Positions 35,901 to 45,800 of a stretch of DNA of 64,000 bases are shown here, piece by piece (position 1 is the first letter of the stretch; each line of letters begins with the position of its first letter). The position numbers and the translations under genes were made by a program. The notes under the pieces are model-generated. The model was not told the origin of the DNA, did no database searches, and was given only the letters and a program-made list of their open reading frames with translations. The stretch comes from Apoda limacodes (lineage: Eukaryota; Arthropoda; Insecta; Lepidoptera; Limacodidae), in NCBI GenBank assembly GCA_946406115.1, contig OX291551.1:7502001-7566000 (forward strand). Reading direction: 5' to 3'.

Positions 35901-37117
35901 GGGTTTCCGGCGACGGCTAATAAGTGCTGTTTTTGGAGGGGTTACAGAAGTATGTTTGCGAAGGATTGTATGATAAGCAAACAATTGTCGTACAGTTAAG
36001 AATTTAGACTCCTGGTAAAGTTGATCAGTTGGGTAGCTATACGGCTTAGCCCGCATTATTTTATGACTTCTCTTTGAGCCCTCTCTAGTTTAAGTAAGGC
36101 AGTTTTTGTGCGCCACCCCAGATCGGGAGACAGTATGACATAAGTGATCTACACAACGAGGGATACACTATGGTGACTGCCATAAGGTCGGCCCTAGAGC
36201 AAAGTCTTTTCATAACAAACATTAGGTTCCTAACTCTCATACACAGTGTGTCAATTTGGCTATTCCAGTTCAAACCACTGTCTAGTGTTACCCTAACGTA
36301 CCTTATGTTGTTTCTCTGGTCTATAGCAAGGCAGTTAAAATTGCTAGGAGGAGAAATAGAGCATGAGTGAGCAGATTGAGAAGTTATCTGATGGTTGGAT
36401 GGTGGATCTCTTAGGGTTAGTAAGTTGTCTCTGAATGATGACAAGTGATTAGTCCTACACATGGACTTAGTGCAATTGAGCACTGCAAATGCAAGATTGC
36501 TCAGAAAGTTTATATTTTACTGAAATACTTATGGTGTAAGCTAACAATGTACTTAAAAATTTTAGAAAAGGACTTCTTAGTACACGTCACATCCAAACGC
36601 GATAAAAAAAGCGAGACATGTTGAGACTACTTGGCCACCACAGACTTGCCAAGTTTCAAAATACAACTTTGAACTAAGCTGTTATAAATTTAGTCATTGC
36701 AAAGTTTCATGTAGTAGGCTAAGGTATAAACATTTTCTAAATACCCATGAACTTAAGAACACAAATACAAACCTTTCATTCATCAATTAAAATCAAAACA
36801 AAGTAAGTTGGTAAAACATGACACAATTGAAATTTAGATTTCTTGCATACATATTTTAATATCAGCAATCTGCACTCATAATTTACAAAACTATTCACCT
36901 CAAACTCTGCTCTGTCCACTTCCCATTGTGATCTCTCCAATTCGAATCTCGCCCATTCGTGTTGTATAAAATGCAAAATACCCGGTATTGAATACTGGAC
37001 ACTTTGACTAGGTTCTTCATTTTGTTTATTATTAATACCGACTCCAATTTGTGATCCCACTTGGCCTCCGTTGTGATGAGATACGGAGCTATCATCCATG
37101 GTTGTGGGAATTTTCAT
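17605..37117 (-). CDS. Cka: Striatin (STRIPAK scaffold, Drosophila Cka homologue), nine coding exons, 669 aa
   Basis: Striatins scaffold the STRIPAK complex, bringing PP2A and GCK-family kinases together; the Drosophila homologue Cka acts in JNK, Hippo and Ras signalling. Coding exons on the - strand: 37117-36899, 31840-31592, 30918-30750, 30029-29862, 24686-24585, 23592-23402, 20348-20058, 19769-19524 and 17979-17605. All junctions are GT-AG and keep one frame of 669 codons plus TGA. Seen: the family signature around [18 protein letters not shown] (44-61), a coiled coil at about 53-118 ([28 protein letters not shown]), a linker with an acidic stretch, and a C-terminal WD40 propeller from about 360 to 669 with blade ends KLWNL, RVWNL, RLWSP, RFWDA, RLWNL. 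It ends [11 protein letters not shown], like other striatins. Start is uncertain: ATG at 37117 is first in frame, but ATG at 37099 sits in the better context ACCATGG, giving 663 aa. Introns are long and full of transposons. Confidence 0.95.
17980..19523 (-). other. Striatin intron 8
   Basis: It holds a small fragment at about 18240-18320 related to the repeat at 27668/48331 (read with GGGATAAAAATCAGGCTACC) and a pogo-like MITE at 18988-19279. Nothing coding. Confidence 0.5.
18988..19279. mobile_element. Pogo/Tigger-like MITE
   Basis: The right end, reverse complemented, reads CAGTAAAACCTCGATTATCC, a TIR typical of pogo-group elements. The left end reads CAGAAGAACCGCAATTATCC after a TA at 18986-18987, and the ATTATCCGAAC block is repeated just inside. 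It is about 290 bp, has no transposase, and its right flanking TA is degraded to TT. Confidence 0.72.
19524..19769 (-). CDS. Cka: Striatin exon 8 (WD repeats)
   Basis: Acceptor TGTTATAG precedes GGCCCGATTTTG, reading [30 protein letters not shown], then [13 protein letters not shown]. Donor GTACTG; 82 codons, phase 0. GC content is much higher than the surrounding introns. Confidence 0.94.
20058..20348 (-). CDS. Cka: Striatin exon 7 (WD repeats)
   Basis: Acceptor AATTTATAG precedes GTTCGCGCTC, reading [20 protein letters not shown] and TLKLWNL, then [14 protein letters not shown] and DGTIRVWNL. Donor GTGAGA; 97 codons, phase 0. Confidence 0.95.
20460..20770 (+). mobile_element. RTE-type LINE 3' fragments
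   Basis: About 20460-20540 contains AGCTGGACATAGGCTTTTCC and ACCACACCCGGTCCTCCGCC, a block typical of lepidopteran RTE elements. About 20610-20755 reads on the + strand [16 protein letters not shown] and, in another frame, [11 protein letters not shown], the C-terminal end of an RTE polyprotein. The order is rearranged and the frames are broken. Confidence 0.7.
21999..22594. mobile_element. 596-bp TIR element; related copy at 52211-52735
   Basis: The ends are inverted repeats of about 30 bp matching at 26 positions; the core is GGCACGTAAGTTGAACCA on the left against GGCACGTCAGTTGAACCA on the right in reverse complement. No open frame is present, so it looks non-autonomous. Much of the interior is shared, in the same orientation, with 52211-52735. 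No convincing target duplication was found. Confidence 0.7.
23402..23592 (-). CDS. Cka: Striatin exon 6 (entry to the WD40 propeller)
   Basis: Acceptor ATGTTCCAG then TGAAATTCCC gives VKFPGGVSG, a Gly-rich stretch, then [20 protein letters not shown] and [15 protein letters not shown], the conserved run into the first WD repeat. Donor GTTAGT, phase 0. Confidence 0.93.
23593..24584 (-). other. Striatin intron 5
   Basis: AT-rich; I see no repeat or gene in it. Confidence 0.5.
24585..24686 (-). CDS. Cka: Striatin exon 5
   Basis: Acceptor TTTGACACAG then GTGAGGAGG reads [20 protein letters not shown] to GDEYPV, an acidic linker. Donor GTAAGT, phase 1 at both ends. It follows a 5.2-kb intron filled with mobile elements. 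Confidence 0.88.
25180..25775 (+). mobile_element. Decayed LINE reverse transcriptase fragment
   Basis: Conceptual translation on the + strand across frame breaks shows RT core motifs: [21 protein letters not shown] (motif A region), [11 protein letters not shown] (position of the usual PQG/SP box) and LSFTNDMV in place of the YADD box. The catalytic YADD is lost, so the copy is dead. Flanking ends are not defined. Confidence 0.7.
26895..28106 (-). mobile_element. LINE (Jockey/CR1-like) inserted in the hAT pseudogene
   Basis: On the - strand: [15 protein letters not shown] near 28010-28050, a repeat insertion, then [10 protein letters not shown] in place of [62 protein letters not shown] and the C-terminus to about 26930. 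The hAT reading frame LIDIT..NTINLEL is cut exactly here, so this LINE came later. It is 5'-truncated and mutated at the catalytic box. Confidence 0.82.
27668..27981 (+). repeat. Dispersed repeat inserted in the LINE; second copy at 48331
   Basis: It shares with 48331-48628 the blocks ATAAATGTGAAAG, TGTCTGGATGG, ACTGGACGGA, GGTTAGGTCCTGGAATAG and CATAGGCTACTTTTT (or a variant), ending near CAAGTCTAGT. It separates the GPSLFLI and [10 protein letters not shown] parts of the LINE. Confidence 0.75.
29862..30029 (-). CDS. Cka: Striatin exon 4
   Basis: Acceptor TATTTCCAG then GTCCTTATGCG reads [20 protein letters not shown] and [19 protein letters not shown], corresponding to the FDFL-type segment of vertebrate striatins. 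Donor GTCAGG is weak but the phase (1) fits both neighbours. Confidence 0.9.
30030..30749 (-). other. Striatin intron 3
   Basis: AT-rich intron; short frames here have no domain. Nothing else seen. Confidence 0.5.
30750..30918 (-). CDS. Cka: Striatin exon 3
   Basis: Acceptor TTTTGGCAG precedes GAAATAGGC, reading [20 protein letters not shown], the conserved segment after the coiled coil, then a variable linker to GRKYDYG. Donor GTATGT, phase 1. Confidence 0.93.
30919..31591 (-). other. Striatin intron 2
   Basis: AT-rich intron without visible repeats or genes. Confidence 0.5.
31592..31840 (-). CDS. Cka: Striatin exon 2 (coiled coil)
   Basis: Acceptor TTTATAG then GCACGGATAGCC reads [36 protein letters not shown], an acidic Pro-rich linker, and [13 protein letters not shown] before donor GTTTGT. 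83 codons, phase 0 at both ends. Confidence 0.95.
34332..34666. mobile_element. piggyBac-like MITE with TTAA duplication
   Basis: The ends are CCCTTAATTAGGCAC and, in reverse complement, CCCTTAATTAGGCGC, immediately flanked on both sides by TTAA (34328-34331 and 34667-34670). CCC-starting TIRs next to TTAA are the hallmark of piggyBac elements. At 335 bp and without coding capacity it would need a transposase supplied in trans. Confidence 0.82.
35560..36483 (-). mobile_element. LINE 3' fragment with GT-rich tail
   Basis: On the - strand 36483-36085 reads [20 protein letters not shown] and [20 protein letters not shown], the connection region after a reverse transcriptase; 36056-35754 in a shifted frame reads [20 protein letters not shown] and [19 protein letters not shown], its C-terminus. 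A GT/GA-rich low-complexity tract at 35580-35650 follows. The RT core itself is missing. Confidence 0.8.
36899..37117 (-). CDS. Cka: Striatin exon 1
   Basis: It encodes residues 1-73, including the striatin N-terminal signature and the start of the coiled coil (WEVDRAEFE). It ends GAGTTTGAG before donor GTGAAT, phase 0. The open frame continues upstream to a GTG at 37150, but no ATG lies there in frame. Confidence 0.88.
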
Positions 37118-37345
37118 GACATGGCCACCATTACCGAACTTGTCACACACCTATTGAAAACTACAAAATGATCTACACAAAACGAAACACTAACACATTA
37201 TTAAACTATATTTCAACTAATGTTCACGTAAGTGACACCATTTAAAATAGTATTGCCTAAAGAATTCATGAATGACAAAAAATTATTGCATGACGGAACG
37301 GAAAACTCGAAACGTCCGTCCGTTCGGTCGCGTTCGGATACATGC
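37118..37345 (-). promoter_or_regulatory. Cka: Likely striatin 5' UTR and promoter region
   Basis: Directly upstream of the striatin start. A CpG-rich patch at about 37290-37345 (CGTCCGTCCGTTCGGTCGCG) stands out from AT-rich surroundings, as promoters of broadly expressed insect genes sometimes do. If transcribed from here, a five-codon upstream ATG frame precedes and overlaps the 37117 start. No TATA box was identified. Confidence 0.35.
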
Positions 37346-37728
37346 ACAACGCTTTTGTAAATTTATAACAATGACAGCAGGATAGCACGTTACACAATGA
37401 TTTAGTGTAAATGAGAGAGTATAAAAATTCTATGAGGATAAATAAAATTTTCGAACAGAACCCCAAGTACATTCCGTTTTACGTAAAAGCCGTAGGCAAT
37501 GGAATTGATAGTGTATATTGCCGTAGGCCTGCTTTTAGATTTTAGCGCAATCGTAGACGCTACGACCTATGTTACTCAGTAATAAAACGGAATTCTACTG
37601 GTTAAAGCATTTTTGATATCCGGTATAGCAGTATTGAGCACTACAATAAACAATCATTAAATATGCGTTTGGCGGCTGACAGAATAGATATACACCAAAA
37701 CCCCTCATTAAGTTAAATTGCTCGGTAC
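37346..37728. other. Intergenic DNA between striatin and the copia remnant
   Basis: No gene or repeat recognised. Confidence 0.4.
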
Positions 37729-38700
37729 TGTTGCGAAAAGAGGTTGAATACCTGCATGTCATTTAAAAATAAAGATAGCTTATTCTAAGGATGTGATACT
37801 GTCAATATAATAGTCAAGATTATATAAAAATAATGTAATAAATTGTAATACATCAAATATCAAATAAAACAAAAAATACATTAAAATTCACTGTGTTTTA
37901 ACTCTGCGTGCCCTAACCTCAACAGGTTATGGGCCCAGAGCACCTCAGTGCACCCTTGTGCGATTTATAACACCAATTTATTACGAAATAAAAGTGTTCG
38001 ACGTACTGACAATGAAAGAGTATTAAAATTAGTAAGGAGAATGAATCCGGATGAAGGAAGGATTGAAAAATTTAAAAACAGTGAAACCTATCACTTGTGA
38101 AAGTTCGAAATCATAGTATATTTTAAGGCACAAGAACTGTATGAGACCTTGAGCACAAAGAAATCCGATGACAGCAAAACCGACTTTGAAAGAGATGCTA
38201 AGGCGCAATAAATTATTTTAAATTCGATTGATCGTAAGTTGAAACCTTATTAGCTAACATGCCAAGACGCTAAATCTGTGTTTGATAAATTATGCAGTAT
38301 TTTTAATGGTACCGAAGAGCGAAATAAATCTAGTTTATTACAAGATTTTTGCAATTTTAAGCACACCGTTCAGAACATAACTCAACTGATTGGTGAAATT
38401 GAAAATTTGGCATATAGATTAAAACAACTTGGACAAAGTATTAATGACGACATGATCATATCAAAACTATTATATTGTTAACCAGGAACTTACAAATATT
38501 TTTTGATGATAAGGGATTCAGACAAATAGAAAATAAAACTTTAAGTAACTACTTTATAAATAAAAAGAATAATGAAAATAAATCAGACAGAAAGACAAAT
38601 TGTAATGTCGTATTTCAATCAAACTCAAATTTCAAATTATAAAACTGAATTTATTGTTGATTCCGGATGCAGTGTGCCCATGACAAACAATTAACAGTTA
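37729..38700 (+). mobile_element. Truncated copia retrotransposon: 5' LTR, PBS, gag and protease remnant
   Basis: A putative 5' LTR spans 37729-37924 (TGTTGCG to CTCAACA) and is followed at once by GGTTATGGGCCCAG (37925-37938), the primer-binding site matching an internal part of initiator tRNA-Met as in Drosophila copia. Downstream, gag reads VFDKLCSIFNGTEERNKSSL and LIGEIENLAYRLKQLGQSIN (38278-38478). Near 38650 the reading FIVDSGCSVPMTN is the retroviral-type protease active-site box. Stops are frequent, integrase to RNase H are absent and no 3' LTR was found. Confidence 0.8.
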
Positions 38701-40064
38701 CTATCAAACTACGGTATTTGTTCGGTAAAGGTAAGCGATGAGTCGATGACGCGTCGACTTTCATTTGGTACAACATTGTCCGTGCGCCGGCCCACGGCTA
38801 GTGTGCAAATAAGTTTTAGAATAGTCGGGAACGACTTTACATGCGCCCGCGTACTCATATATTCTCGTGATCGGTTGGAAATATTGTTTCCAACTTGTTA
38901 CATCAACGCGTGTTTTTGGATTTTGGAAACTTAGTCAAACGTAGTGCTTGCAAAGGACATTTCGGCTGGTGCTCGTCGTGTTCGGAAAGTGAGATAGCGT
39001 AGCGACGACCCGGTGACACTACTTAAGTACACTTTCGTTTAGTCTATACCTAATCCCTTAGCAATAATTATTAATTAGCAAAAAGCCCAACAGCTAGGCC
39101 CCCTAAACGACGATAGAACAGACTGACCGTCACCCCTTCCCATCGAGACTGGCAGTCATATAAAGTTAATCAAAACAGGACATTTTTGGTAGCAGCAGCA
39201 TACTTAGTATCCGGAAGATACAAGCTGGTAAGCAAATAGTTGTTCTTGTATTCACAGTACAGTTAATTACGTAGTCATCTAATGCGTTCGGTGACGGTAT
39301 AGTTGGTTGTAAATAGATATTTCTTACCGGGATTAAGGGTTTTTAATATTAACCCTGTGCTTTTGGCTAAGAAAAGAATTTTATTGTACGTTTTGGAACG
39401 ATATGGATTATGTAGGTAGATACCTAGTTATTCATGAATTAGTGTTAGGTTGTTGTAGATAGATATATTGTTTAATAGTTTAGTATTTGATTAGAACCGC
39501 TTAGTGTTCCGTCCGTGCCTATATTAAATAAATTTATCTCTAAGTTTATCGGTATCGAGTAAATATCTCACAGCGTTGTTAGTTTTTTTTTTTTGCCAAG
39601 TCGGGATTTAGGAACTTTTTGAGTGAAAAAATCAGAATTCTTTCGTCGAAAGCGGAACATAAAAAAAAAGTATATAGTCAAAAGTTTTTGAATATTTATC
39701 TTTTTATTTGTGTTCAAATTACGTTTACGTGAAAATAGATAGGTACCTAGTAAAAATATCCATAGAAAATGTATTTTAATAAAAATATGATATTTTAAAT
39801 CAGATTTACCCTATCGTTAAATAGTTGAGTCAGTACGCTGCACGCGCGGTCGAATTATTCGCGAAAAGCGGGATTGAGCCTGTCCTGTCACGCGGGACAT
39901 TTAATTTTGATTTAAAAATCGGGTCGCCCTGCCAAAATAGGGATGTCTGGCAACTCTGATATTTCTCCTAAGTTTATATGTTTATTAATTTAGGGTTCCG
40001 TGCATTCGATTATTAGATAAGAGTTTTGTTTTGATATTTTGTGTGTTTACTGTAATCGCTAACC
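38701..40064. other. Region between copia remnant and BEL/Pao gag
   Basis: The frame at 38746-38934 has no known domain. The rest could include a BEL 5' LTR and leader: TGTTCGG at 38978 is a possible LTR start and TTTTTGGTAGCAGCAGC near 39185 could be a primer-binding site, but I found no matching second LTR. Confidence 0.3.
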
Positions 40065-41760
40065 ATGTCGAAACCAAGGGCGAGAGTCCTAGATGTACTG
40101 CGTTGGCTAGCGTCGGCTAGAATATTGTTGATCGGTCAAGAAGCAAGCACAAATGGTGCAGTAGGGATAGCTGGATGACCGAATGAAGATACTGAGCCAG
40201 GCCTGAGCCAGGCCGACCGTAAACTTGTCGAATCGGAATTAGAGCTGGAGGTCATGGCGAAGATCCTGGCTGATATTGATCTGGCCGAGGAGATAGCGGA
40301 CGAGATACGTAGATTGTCGTGCCCCAAACCTAGGAATGTTGGCACTACTTAGGCTGCCGGTGTTGGATGTTCCCAGGTTTACAGGAACTGTTAGCCAGTG
40401 GACTTCCTTCCGAAACATGTTCACCAGCCTAGTCTACACACGCTCCGACCTGACTCCAGCGCAAAAGTTGGCCTACCCTTTGACCTCACTCGAGAGGGAA
40501 CCGCGTGACAGTATCCAGCATCTACCCTTAGACGACTAGCTGGCTGACGAGTGTGTCCTGTTAGTTGCGTAAAACGCGTAAAAGGCTTTGGGCCTTCAAG
40601 TCGTTCCCACAGAGGAGACTCTGACACCCTCTTCCCCAAATTTACAAATTAAGTGGGTTTTTTGGAAGAGGAGTGTCGTCGGGCGATTACAGAACAGACT
40701 GGTAAGGTTGTCATGGGTGAGAAGGGAGTTGTTGAGGGGAACCCTCCCTGGATGGCAGTTCAGGTGCGATCCCCACGGGCTTCTCCGCCATGCGAGGGTC
40801 ACACCTACGAGCCTGTCACGGGCGGGGGAGCTTCTCCTCCCTATCAACTAGGTGGGTTAATTTTATAGACGCAACTCCTGTGCGTAGGGCGAGTAAGAGG
40901 ATGTTACCCCCCATTGTTGAGTGGCCGTGATTGGAGCAAGTTCCTTCACTCTTCCGACAAAGGTGACCAGTGAATCCGACCTATCGTGTACCATCCTGCG
41001 CCAACATGAGGCGTCCTCCAAACGAAGACTGAGAAAGAGAACACGCGTGCGATGTTAGACTCTAGCTCACAGGGGTTTATAGTGTCGGAATGGCTAGTGA
41101 AGCAACTGAAGTTGAGACTTTATTCGTGGGCTGACCTTTTATGAGGAATTGTTAAAATTTCGGTACCGAGTTTGTTAGGACAGGTTTCGGTCGTTGTCTC
41201 CTCCCTTTATTACCCTCGCCGGCGTATTGTAGTATCAACCATTGTTTTAGAAAATATATTAGGTAATCATCCTTAGGTAAGTTTCTTACCTCCAGATTGT
41301 GCAACTGACTTCAGGATTCCCCTTGCCGATCCTAGCTTCCATGGATCAGGTCCCATAGATCTGCTCTTAGGTGCTGGTGTCCTGGGCATGTTGACTTTGG
41401 GAGCAGAAAAATTGCTTCAGCTAGGACACATTGAAATGGGCCCAACACAACGACTGGTACCTGTACGTTCGCCGCATCCTACAATTTCTGTGGGTCTCTC
41501 TCTCACTGAAGCAATTCAGTGGTTTTGGGAAGTAGAAGAACCCCCAAGTGCATCGCGTCAGAACCCTGAAGACAGTCCTGATGTGAAGCATTCTTTTTGA
41601 ATAACGCAACCAGGCTCCAATCCGGTCATTCTCTGACAAGATTGTTATTTCGTCCCGACAGGCCTCCTTTGGGTCACTCCAGAACGGTAGCCGAAACTAG
41701 ACTAGCATCAATGGAGAGACGTATCCCACGTCCGGAATTAAAGCAAAAAAAAACACTTGC
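40065..41760 (+). mobile_element. BEL/Pao retrotransposon remnant (gag, protease, start of RT region)
   Basis: The reading begins MSKPRARVLDVLRWL at 40065. It continues with LVESELELEVMAKILADIDL and, after frameshifts, VPRFTGTVSQWTSFRNMFTS and SDLTPAQKLAYPLTSLERE, the BEL gag (DUF1759-like) signature. Near 41060, AMLDSSSQGFIVSEWLVKQL is the aspartic protease region. From 41330 LLLGAGVLGML and AIQWFWEVEEPPSASRQNPE, and at 41655 LLFRPDRPPLGHSRTVAETR, are the segment just before the Pao reverse transcriptase. The RT catalytic core and integrase are gone. Confidence 0.82.
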
Positions 41761-42699
41761 ATCGGGTATTTGGTGAATCGGTATTGATCCCATGTAATCG
41801 TTTCCAAAACGATTCACATGGGAGTATCTCCATCTTCTGCAACAGCGTGTCCAGTGGTCTGATAAGACCTTGTCTTAGTGAAGAAGACGAATATGCCGCC
41901 CCTCCATTGGAGAAGGGGTCGTATATTGTAATTGTTTGAAGTGCTAAAGTCCTCGAGTTGCTGAGGTATCAGTTGGTAACTCCATCCAGAAACGAGCGGT
42001 GGCGAACTTGTCCCGTACCCTGTTATTTAGGATGTTTATTATTTGATTACTTGTGAAATAACCTTTACATTTATTATGTTGTATGTATAATATTATTTCT
42101 GCTGTTCCATCCACTTTCAATCAGAGCATGATACAAGTCCCCTCATATATTGCTCCCTTATATATTGATACATATATAAGCTTCTTGACTGACAGCAGAG
42201 AGCAAATACATTTTCCTACAGTTCAGAACATAATATGGAGGTTTACTTTACTTCAGGTTCAGAAAGAGACAGCATAAAACTCCTCAGTAGTGTGGGTTTT
42301 TGAACGCGGCCTAGCAGTATGAGCAGATTTAGCAGGATCCTGCGATTTTAGCAGGATTGAACTTTCATTTTAGCCTTTGATGTTTTTAGCATTTTATTAA
42401 ATCTAGCAATTTTAGCAGGATTGGTAAACCAGATGATCTTCAATAGTTCAAAAAGTATTTAACCTATACATTAGCAATTTTGTATGTCGTTTATGGACCC
42501 CTAATTAACTAGAGAAATTTACAACGATTATTTAAATGTTCATATCCAAAAATATATTTTGCCTGACTTTTTATTTTTTCACACTCTGACCCATTAACAG
42601 CTACACCCTATTATTTCGCAAACTAAAAATTAAGTAAACAATCATCAAAATATTAAAAAGGTAAAATGCACACTCAGAAAAAAAGATATATTGAACGAT
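41761..42699. other. Degenerate DNA after the BEL remnant, with TTAGCAGGAT repeats
   Basis: No domain was recognised. At about 42325-42430 the word TTTAGCAGGAT or variants recurs four to five times within 100 bp. Otherwise AT-rich. Confidence 0.4.
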
Positions 42700-42704
42700 A
42701 TTTT

Positions 42705-42873
42705 TATTGATGCCAATAAAGGATCAACAAAATCAAGTTGAATAATAATTTATTAAAGTGAAAAATAATATATTACAGATCGCCAAAGATGTAAGAGCTC
42801 GACAAGTATCAAATTGTCAAAAAAAAAATTAGTGGCCAGTAACTCAATAGATTAAGTAAGAACTTCTTTAACA
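42705..42873 (-). repeat. 3' LTR of the copia element
   Basis: It aligns with 47919-48098 (shared blocks GCCAATAAAGGAT, AATAATAATTTATTAAAGT and GTCAAATTGT). Just inside it CCCTCCCTTCTT (42874-42885), read on the - strand as AAGAAGGGAGGG, is the polypurine tract. Confidence 0.88.
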
Positions 42874-45800
42874 CCCTCCCTTCTTGAGGAAACATTGAGT
42901 TATTTATTCGTTAGGCCAATCATCTCACCAATATATGAAGGTCTAGGCTTATGCAGCGTCTTCCACTTAGTCAAAACAACAGCACACTGGTGTTCAGTAG
43001 GAACATATTGTACTATAACTTGTTAACGTCTTAATAGAATAGTCTAAGGTAAATAGCTAATGATTGTAAAATAATAATTTAAATTTTAAAAGTTTAATAA
43101 TAACAATTTCTTAATTAAAATATAGATACTATAACAATGAGGCAGATTTGTAGGTGCTTAATAGATAGGGTCGTAGGTATGTAGTTCTAGCTGACTTCGA
43201 CAAGAATTAAGTAGGTAACACATCGGTAAATGTTGCTGTGTTAAGGTAGCCATAGAAGTCACAGTGGAGTTGGGAGTGGTCAAGCAGACAGCAATGCTGC
43301 TTAGCGGTTCGAGTAGGTATTCTAAATTTGTAGCCGTAGATAGTAGGTTCAAGTGTTGAACGAACCCTGGAATACGACAAAAACGGCCATTGAGAAAAAT
43401 GACCACTATCAATAATTGACTACAACATCATTTTTTATCCGGTTGAATTTTGTCGTTGTCGAAAGCGGTATTGAATTAACTAGGCATTACAAAAATGATA
43501 AGATCGAGCATAATTTAGGTGACTAATCTAGGTACAAAGTTAATTTTAGAAAAGTATAAGAATTAACTAAAGGATTGTGAATCTAAATTAGTAGAATAAG
43601 TAATTTGGAATAGCTATAGTGATCACTACTATCACTACTATGCTATAGTGATTCTTTATTGATTTTACTAACTTTTGTATAAAATTATAACAATTTAAAC
43701 GCAGATGACTTTAACCCCTAGAAAATGAAATGGCTACCACCATGGTAAATGAATTAATTATTAAGTTTTTCACATTAAATATGAGTTGAATTGATGAGAA
43801 ATTATATGATATTTAGATAAAAATAGATAGGAAATAAAGTAAGTAAAGTGCAACACTCACCCAATTATCGGGGCATCAACACTGATTGGTAAAGATTTAT
43901 TATTTATATAAAATTAGCTACATAAATGAAGCTCTTTACAATCGTAGAAAATTAAATTATATGTATGCGTTGGGCAGCAGCTCCAATAGGTGTGTGTCTA
44001 TAATAGTTTGTTGAATATGCATTAGTAGTTGACTGAGTAATCTATTAGGATATACATTTTAAGGTAAATAATGAATAACACAGTTTCCTTTGTTATTTTA
44101 TGTTTTTAGAAAAAACGAAAGTGTTACAGTACTTTCAACCAACCTTCTGACATAAAAATTTCGAATCGCAATATGTTTTGTGCGTTTATGTAGCTCTGGG
44201 TTTTGCGATAATTTTATTTCTGCGTCATTATCAATTTCTAGAGTCGGGACTTCTTTCAATGCTGAGACTTCATCAAACAGTTTTTGCAACCTTACAATTT
44301 CGCGAGCTGCTTCGCTAGCCGCAACGAACTCAGCTTCTGTACTGGAAATGGCTGTAGGTGTTTGTTTGTGACTTGACCAAGATATGGCTCTTTCTGGGTA
44401 CAAACACAAGATTCAAGATGTTGAGCGTCTAGTGACTACATCTTCTCCGTGATCTGAATCGCTTTTGCATTTTACCGTTCCTTTCTTATGGTCTTGTAGA
44501 GTATAACATAGTCTAAAGTTACCTCAAGACAACGGAAAATGTGTTTAACTTTTTGAACATCTTTAGTTAAAGGACTCTTAAGCATTCTGGATGCGACGCT
44601 TATGGCATAGGATATATATATGCTCTGGTCCCAATCATTAGATATGTCAGCACGCCTTCAGCTTTCCGACTGGGAAAATTTATCACATCCTCCCTTTTAG
44701 AACTCGTTTGTCCATCTTTTATTATTAGTGTTACTGTTTTGCAGTCAATGATACTAAGTCTTTCTAAAACTTTTTCTGTATAGTGCTTTTCAGATACTTT
44801 GATAAACAATCTTCATTATTAAGGATTTCTAAGGCAAGAAAGTATGTATCTGACTCTACAGTGATAATAAACTTCTTTCTGAGTTCCGCCATAAATTTAT
44901 CATCATATTTTTAGAGTTTAAAGTGCTAATATTGTTCTCTTGCTGAGTCGATTCCTTATAAACAGACATGGTTCTGTGTCACATTGCTAAAATCCAATTG
45001 TTTTAATTAGTCGCCGATGCATTTGTGTATAGGCTTTTCTTTAGCTTACATACGCTATTTGTTTTGACCAATGTACCATTCAGGAATGCAGTTAAACACC
45101 AAATTAGATAAGTTTTGAATCTTCATTTGCAGTGATGTTTAAATTGTTTTGATAGTTGCCATTTGTGCCACAGGGCTAAATGTTTAATCATAATCAACTC
45201 CATTTTGTTGTAAATAACCTCTTGCAACGAGTCTAGCTCTGTACTTTTCGAGGATTTCATTAGAAATGGTTTTTATCTTGTAGAGCCCACAAGTGACTCG
45301 TCTTTTTACTAAAATTCAAGTCTAGATAACGAGACGAACTTTCCATGGCTTTAGGTTTTTCAGGTTTTTGTGGGCTTTTCATTGCTTCTTTGTTAGTTTT
45401 GGGTACATCATACCTATCAATTCATCAAATGGAGTTGGAGGTCGTAAACTCGATTTATCTCGTAAGTTTCAAATTTCAGGAGCTAAATCTTTACCAGAAT
45501 CTGTTTGAGATGATACTAGTGTATCAACAAATTTGTTCTAATCTTCATTTGGATTGCTTTCATCGTTCGATGTTGTAGGTGAAGTTGAATTTGCTTCTTT
45601 TGGACTTGATCCATCAATCAATGTCTGAGGCACACAAGAGACCCATTCGTTTTGTAATATATCTTCCCTTGCTTCTGACATTGTGTGATTTTTGTTAGTC
45701 TTAGTGTATCTAAATATAAATAAAATATCTAGTATAAAAATGTGATCTCTATCGCAGTCATAGTTTTTTCGATATCCCTTGATTGTACTTGAATTGATTT

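Larger units (their letters stand above)
31841..36898 (-). other. Striatin intron 1
   Basis: Five-kb first intron. It includes a piggyBac-like MITE (34332-34666), an A-rich tract (35484-35545), a GT-rich tract and LINE fragment (35560-36483). Positions 31841-34320 are AT-rich with no gene or clear element. Confidence 0.55.

Noticed and set aside
38746..38934. 62-codon frame between copia and BEL remnants
   Set aside because: No recognisable motif and no splice or start support.
38978..39571. Possible BEL 5' LTR
   Set aside because: Plausible TG start, but no matching 3' LTR or target duplication could be found.
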